A stretch of 64,000 bases of DNA, from the NCBI RefSeq assembly GCF_965199065.1, contig NZ_CBDAQN010000003.1, positions 1,116,001-1,180,000 on the forward strand, read 5' to 3'. This document shows, one piece after another, positions 60,664-64,000 of this stretch; position 1 is the first letter of the stretch, and every line of letters starts with the position of its first letter. The notes below the pieces were generated by a model. The model had not been told where the DNA came from, made no database searches, and was given only the letters and a program-made list of their open reading frames with translations. The position numbers were made by a program, and so were the translations under genes. The stretch comes from Acidisoma sp965199065. GTDB lineage: Bacteria > Pseudomonadota > Alphaproteobacteria > Acetobacterales > Acetobacteraceae.

Positions 60664-61957
60664 CATCTTCCTCCACCATCCTCTGCGCCCGCACGCGGAG
60701 AGCCATCCGCGCCGCCTGACTTTCGGCCGAAACCAGATCGTCGGCTTCGGTCTTGCCGCTGCGGCCGCCGGGACGGGCAACGCTCTTCACCCGCAAGGGC
60801 TGGCCGTCGACCAGCACGGAATGCATCCGGCGGGTCAGTGCACGTGCTTGCACCAAGTGGGTGCGCAGGCCGATGGTGGTAGTCTCGCGAAAACAGGCCT
60901 CGACCGCATCCTCCAGCGCCTCGGGCTGAGCCAGCAGCTGGAGATGGGTGGCCATGCGGCCCTTCTTGCCCCAGGCCGCCATCTGCAACACGTCATGGAC
61001 GCCGGGCAGCGCGCGCAGACGCTCGAGCGCGATCGCCATGTCCTCGGGCGTCTGGTCGTCGACCTCGAAGGTGATCACCGCCAGTTCGCGGTGGGGAATG
61101 GCGACCGACGCCTCTTCCTGCGGCGCGAAGGCCAGCAGCCGCAGGACGTTGCTCGTGCCGGGCAGAGCGCGGGTGCCGAAACCGATGCCGGTCCGCCACA
61201 GCACTCCGGGTTCGCGTGGCCGGGCGACCGGCTTCAGGTAACGCAGGATCGCCGCACCGGTCGGCGTGACGCGCTCGCCGCCGATGCCGTCATCCAGGGT
61301 GGCGAACCCCTCCATCAGCAGCGTCGTCGCGGGAGCCGGCACGGGCATGACGCCGTGAGCGGTCCGAACCGAACCGCCGCCGAGCGGCAACGGGCCGACG
61401 CTCCATGTTGCGGGCGAAAGCGCATCGATGAGCCAGGCCGCCGCGACGATGTCGGCAATGGAGTCCTTTGCGCCGACCTCGTGAAAGGTCACGTCGCCGA
61501 TGGGCACGCCATGAACGCGCGCCTCAGCCTGCGCGAGGATCGAGAAGATGCCGACGGCATGCTCGCGGACGCCGGGGGTGAGGGACGAGCCCTCTAGATT
61601 GGCCCGGATGCCGGCCCAGCTCAGGTGGCCATGCTCGTGCCCATGCCCATGCCCGTGCCCATGCCCATGGTCCGAGTGACCGTGGTCGTGGTGATGCCCA
61701 TGCCCATGCCCAGGATCGTGAGCGTGACCGTGCGGCTCATGAGGATGGTGGTGGTCCTCGCTCACACGGAAGCGGCTGCCGGTCAGAACATGGTCACGAT
61801 GGGCCGCAAGCTCGCACTCGGCGTCTGCAGCGGCGCGGGCGGCAGCGAGCGCGCCCGCGCGCAATGTCGGGTAGGCGTCGAGCAGACAGGCCACGAACAT
61901 GTCGCCCGCGGCGCCGCCCAGCGGGTCGAGGTGGAAGTGTCGGTGGCCGGGCGGCAT
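60656..61957 (-). CDS. larC: LarC, nickel insertion protein with a histidine-rich loop
   Basis: The 433-residue protein inserts Ni(II) into the sulfur-bearing mononucleotide to complete the NPN cofactor. It starts HFHLDPLGGAAGDM, the family hallmark, with VTFHEVGAKDSIADIVAAAW and VTPTGAAILRYL further on. A His-rich loop (residues 69-111) has 22 His in 43 positions. Here larC is one continuous frame, whereas in Lactiplantibacillus it needs a ribosomal frameshift (larC1/larC2). It is the first gene of the lar operon. Confidence 0.93.
   Translation of the reverse strand: MPPGHRHFHLDPLGGAAGDMFVACLLDAYPTLRAGALAAARAAADAECELAAHRDHVLTGSRFRVSEDHHHPHEPHGHAHDPGHGHGHHHDHGHSDHGHGHGHGHGHEHGHLSWAGIRANLEGSSLTPGVREHAVGIFSILAQAEARVHGVPIGDVTFHEVGAKDSIADIVAAAWLIDALSPATWSVGPLPLGGGSVRTAHGVMPVPAPATTLLMEGFATLDDGIGGERVTPTGAAILRYLKPVARPREPGVLWRTGIGFGTRALPGTSNVLRLLAFAPQEEASVAIPHRELAVITFEVDDQTPEDMAIALERLRALPGVHDVLQMAAWGKKGRMATHLQLLAQPEALEDAVEACFRETTTIGLRTHLVQARALTRRMHSVLVDGQPLRVKSVARPGGRSGKTEADDLVSAESQAARMALRVRAQRMVEEDDA
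61625..61753 (-). repeat. Hexanucleotide-type repeat coding a Gly-His tract in LarC
   Basis: On the minus strand near-tandem GGNCAT/GGGCAC units encode runs of Gly-His within LarC residues 69-111. They show as repeated 'catgcc'-type units on the plus strand. Such tracts can change length by slippage without loss of frame. Confidence 0.8.
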
Positions 61958-62045
61958 GCAGATCCTCGCGTTGCGCTGAACCTATGAGGGTTCGCCAGTG
62001 AGATTTTCAAATGTCTCTCACGCGAACACGATGCTTTTGCGCCAT

Positions 62046-63485
62046 TTAATCCGCCGCGGTCTCAGCCTGTGCGACTGGAGCCACTGGCGGAGCGGCGCCG
62101 CGAGGTAGACGGTTGTAGGCGTCGAGCGCGGCGATCTTGTAGGCCTCCGCCAGGGTCGGGTAGTTGAAGGTGTTCTCGATGAAATATTCGAGCTTGCCTT
62201 TCAGGTTCAGCACGGCCTGCCCGATGTGGATGAGTTCGGTCGCGCCCTCGCCCACGATATGGACGCCGAGCAGCCGGTGCGTGCGGATGGAGAAGATCAT
62301 CTTCATCATCCCCGTCTCCAGCCCCATGATGTGGCCGCGCGAGGTTTCCCGGAAGCGGGCGACGCCGCATTCATACGGAATGCCGCGACGCCGCACCTCC
62401 TCCTCGCTCATGCCGACCGTCGAGATTTCCGGCACGGCGTAGATGCCATAGGGGAAGAACTCGGGCGCCGGCGGCATCGGCATGTGGAAGGCGTGGCAGG
62501 CGGCAATGCGCCCCTGCTCCATCGAGGTCGAGGCGAGGCTCGGGAAACCGATCGCGTCGCCCGCCGCGTAGATATGCGGCACCTCGGTCTGCAGGGTCTG
62601 CGGGTTGACCTTAAGACGGCCGCGATGATCGACGGCCAGACCGCAGGCTTCGAGGTTGAGCGATTCCGTCGCACCGACCCGGCCCGCGCAATAAAGCAGC
62701 ATCTGGCTGCGGACGCGCCGGCCGCTCTCCAGGACCGTCGTCGGCCAGCCGCCCTCCATCTCGATGGAGGCGACCTTCGAGCCGAGCCGGATCGTCATGC
62801 CGCGATCCCGCAGCTGGTGGGTGAAGTCCTCGATGATCTCCTGGTCGATGAAGTCGAGGAAGCTGTCCCGCGGCTCGACCAGCGACACCGCGACATCCAG
62901 CGCGCTGAAGATGGTGGCGTATTCGACGCCGATCACACCGGCGCCGATCACCGTCAGGCTGCGCGGCAGCTCCTTGAGATCGACGATCTCGTCGCTGTCG
63001 AGCACACGCACGCCGTCGAACGGGATCTCGGGCGGGCGGTAGGGCCGCGTGCCGACGGCGATGAGGATCTTGTCGCCCTCGACCCGTGTGACCTCGCCGG
63101 ACTCCGAGGTGACCTCCACGAGGTGCGGACCGAGGAACCGCGCCGTGCCGGATATCGTGCGGACCGAGTTGCGGGCGAACTGGTGCTCGAGGATATCGAC
63201 CTCGTGGTCGAGCGTCTTGTGCAGCCGGGACATGATGTCGCTGGCGCCGATATCCTTCTTCACCCGGTAGGCGCGGCCATAGAAGCCGCGTTCCCGGTAG
63301 CCGGTGAGGTTCAGCACGGTTTCGCGCATCGTCTTGGACGGGATGGTGCCCGTATGGACGGAGACGCCGCCGACCCGCCGGCCCTTCTCGATGACGAGAA
63401 CGGAGTTGCCGAGCTTTGCAGCCTGGACGGCGGCGCGGCGCCCCGAGGGCCCGCTGCCGATGACGAGGAAGTCGTAAGCGGTCAC
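62046..63485 (-). CDS. sthA: Soluble (Si-specific) pyridine nucleotide transhydrogenase SthA
   Basis: The 479-residue FAD enzyme moves hydride between NADPH and NAD. It has the FAD site FLVIGSGPSGRRAA and VGGVSVHTGTIPSKTMRE, where lipoamide-type relatives carry CxxxxC. The loss of both Cys marks SthA. NAD site is VIGAGVIGVEYATIF, and the second FAD motif is IYAAGDAIG. I choose GTG 63485 (VTAYDF), with AGGCG upstream; GTG 63527 is open too. It lies 88 bases upstream of larC on the same strand but is probably separate. Confidence 0.9.
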   Translation of the reverse strand: MTAYDFLVIGSGPSGRRAAVQAAKLGNSVLVIEKGRRVGGVSVHTGTIPSKTMRETVLNLTGYRERGFYGRAYRVKKDIGASDIMSRLHKTLDHEVDILEHQFARNSVRTISGTARFLGPHLVEVTSESGEVTRVEGDKILIAVGTRPYRPPEIPFDGVRVLDSDEIVDLKELPRSLTVIGAGVIGVEYATIFSALDVAVSLVEPRDSFLDFIDQEIIEDFTHQLRDRGMTIRLGSKVASIEMEGGWPTTVLESGRRVRSQMLLYCAGRVGATESLNLEACGLAVDHRGRLKVNPQTLQTEVPHIYAAGDAIGFPSLASTSMEQGRIAACHAFHMPMPPAPEFFPYGIYAVPEISTVGMSEEEVRRRGIPYECGVARFRETSRGHIMGLETGMMKMIFSIRTHRLLGVHIVGEGATELIHIGQAVLNLKGKLEYFIENTFNYPTLAEAYKIAALDAYNRLPRGAAPPVAPVAQAETAAD

Positions 63486-63609
63486 GCTCGCCTGATCCCT
63501 TCGCACTTGCAAAAAACAACCTAGCACGGGCCGTGCCAGCGGAAAGGCTTCGATCGTTGCCGCCGAGGGTCGTCATCACTACGATCTGATGACCAAGGAG
63601 ATCCTGGCC

Positions 63610-64000
63610 ATGGACGACGTGCGCCTGCCCAAGCCCTCAATCGCCAAGCCCTCGTTCGATTGGGCGGACCCATTCCTGCTCGACGACCAGCTCTCCGAGG
63701 AGGAGCGCATGGTCCGCGACACGGCACGTGACTTCGCCCAGGCGCGGCTGCAGCCAGGCATCACGGACGCCTATATGACCGAGACCTTCAACCGCGGCTT
63801 AATGGAGGAGATGGGCGCGCTCGGGCTGCTCGGCCCGACGATCCCGGTGGAATACGGCGGCGCCGGCCTCGGCTACGTCGCCTATGGCCTCGTGGCGCGC
63901 GAAGTGGAACGGGTCGACAGCGGCTACCGCTCCGCCATGAGCGTGCAGTCCTCGCTCGTCATGTATCCCATCCACGCCTATGGCTCGCCGGAGCAGAGGG
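63610..64000 (+). CDS. gcdH: Glutaryl-CoA dehydrogenase, N-terminal part (runs off the window)
   Basis: The first 130 residues are present. FDWADPFLLDDQLSEEERMV is the classic GcdH start, then MGALGLLGPTIPVEYGGAG and REVERVDSGYRSAMSVQSSL. The enzyme oxidatively decarboxylates glutaryl-CoA to crotonyl-CoA in lysine/tryptophan breakdown, giving electrons to ETF (etfBA is in this window). AAGGAG lies nine bases before the ATG. It is divergent from sthA. The catalytic Glu lies beyond the window. Confidence 0.92.
   Translation, partial: MDDVRLPKPSIAKPSFDWADPFLLDDQLSEEERMVRDTARDFAQARLQPGITDAYMTETFNRGLMEEMGALGLLGPTIPVEYGGAGLGYVAYGLVAREVERVDSGYRSAMSVQSSLVMYPIHAYGSPEQR

Noticed and set aside
61622..61760. 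CRISPR-like or microsatellite array
   Set aside because: The repetition is six-base coding repeats for Gly-His in LarC, with no spacers.

Overview
This is a GC-rich chromosomal stretch of an alphaproteobacterium, most likely of the order Hyphomicrobiales (Rhizobiales). The order is inferred from gene content and neighbourhoods: tRNA-Trp next to secE-nusG, zapA followed by a 6S RNA and 5-formyltetrahydrofolate cyclo-ligase, a TIGR01459-type HAD protein beside pyrD, and NirA-type nitrate assimilation. Coding density is high. I see no phage, insertion sequence, CRISPR array or plasmid function. Genus cannot be fixed from the sequence alone.

Layout. 1-4.1 kb: tail of a sugar isomerase-like gene, then a complete polyamine-type ABC importer with overlapping genes. 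4.1-11.1 kb: small lipoprotein, DUF2721 membrane protein, FemAB/GNAT-like acyltransferase, large-subunit catalase, a cyclic-nucleotide-domain MscS channel and an MlaC-like periplasmic protein. 11.1-20.1 kb: a full nitrate assimilation locus, with the NasT/NasS antiterminator-sensor pair, a candidate NasT RNA target, NarK-type transporter, NasA nitrate reductase, NirA nitrite reductase and an unusual Fe-S/FAD reductase that probably feeds electrons to it. 20.1-24.6 kb: old yellow enzyme, SDR, small membrane proteins, PRC-barrel and YidB-like proteins, tRNA-Tyr. 24.6-31.5 kb: RlmB-type rRNA methyltransferase, an SDR plus xylitol-type dehydrogenase pair, DegP protease with a clear terminator, tRNA-Trp, secE, nusG and hydroxypyruvate isomerase. 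31.5-36.9 kb: PAS-GGDEF-EAL protein, BluB, electron transfer flavoprotein EtfBA.

37.0-42.0 kb: a sulfur-scavenging operon, metQNI-type transporter, SfnB and an LLM flavin monooxygenase, that probably imports and desulfurizes an organosulfur compound. 42.3-45.6 kb: Gfo/Idh/MocA oxidoreductase, GAF protein and a soluble two-PAS chemoreceptor. 45.7-51.7 kb (minus strand): a chain of pyrD, HAD, trehalase, EamA exporter and HIT genes, and a separate thiE pair. 51.7-56.8 kb (plus strand): a DUF4164-like protein, zapA, 6S RNA, 5-FCL, a YmdB-type phosphoesterase, an aminotransferase and a SulP transporter. 56.8-62.0 kb (minus): larC-larE-larB for the nickel-pincer nucleotide cofactor, overlapping a Tat-signal aldo/keto reductase and followed by an MFS transporter, with no larA in view. 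62.0-64 kb: soluble transhydrogenase SthA and the start of glutaryl-CoA dehydrogenase.

The most promising places for something new are the lar cluster with its atypical partners, the NirA/Fe-S flavoprotein pair with its RNA leader, and the sulfur operon. Start codons were chosen by Shine-Dalgarno sequence, overlap and family alignment from memory. No database search was run.
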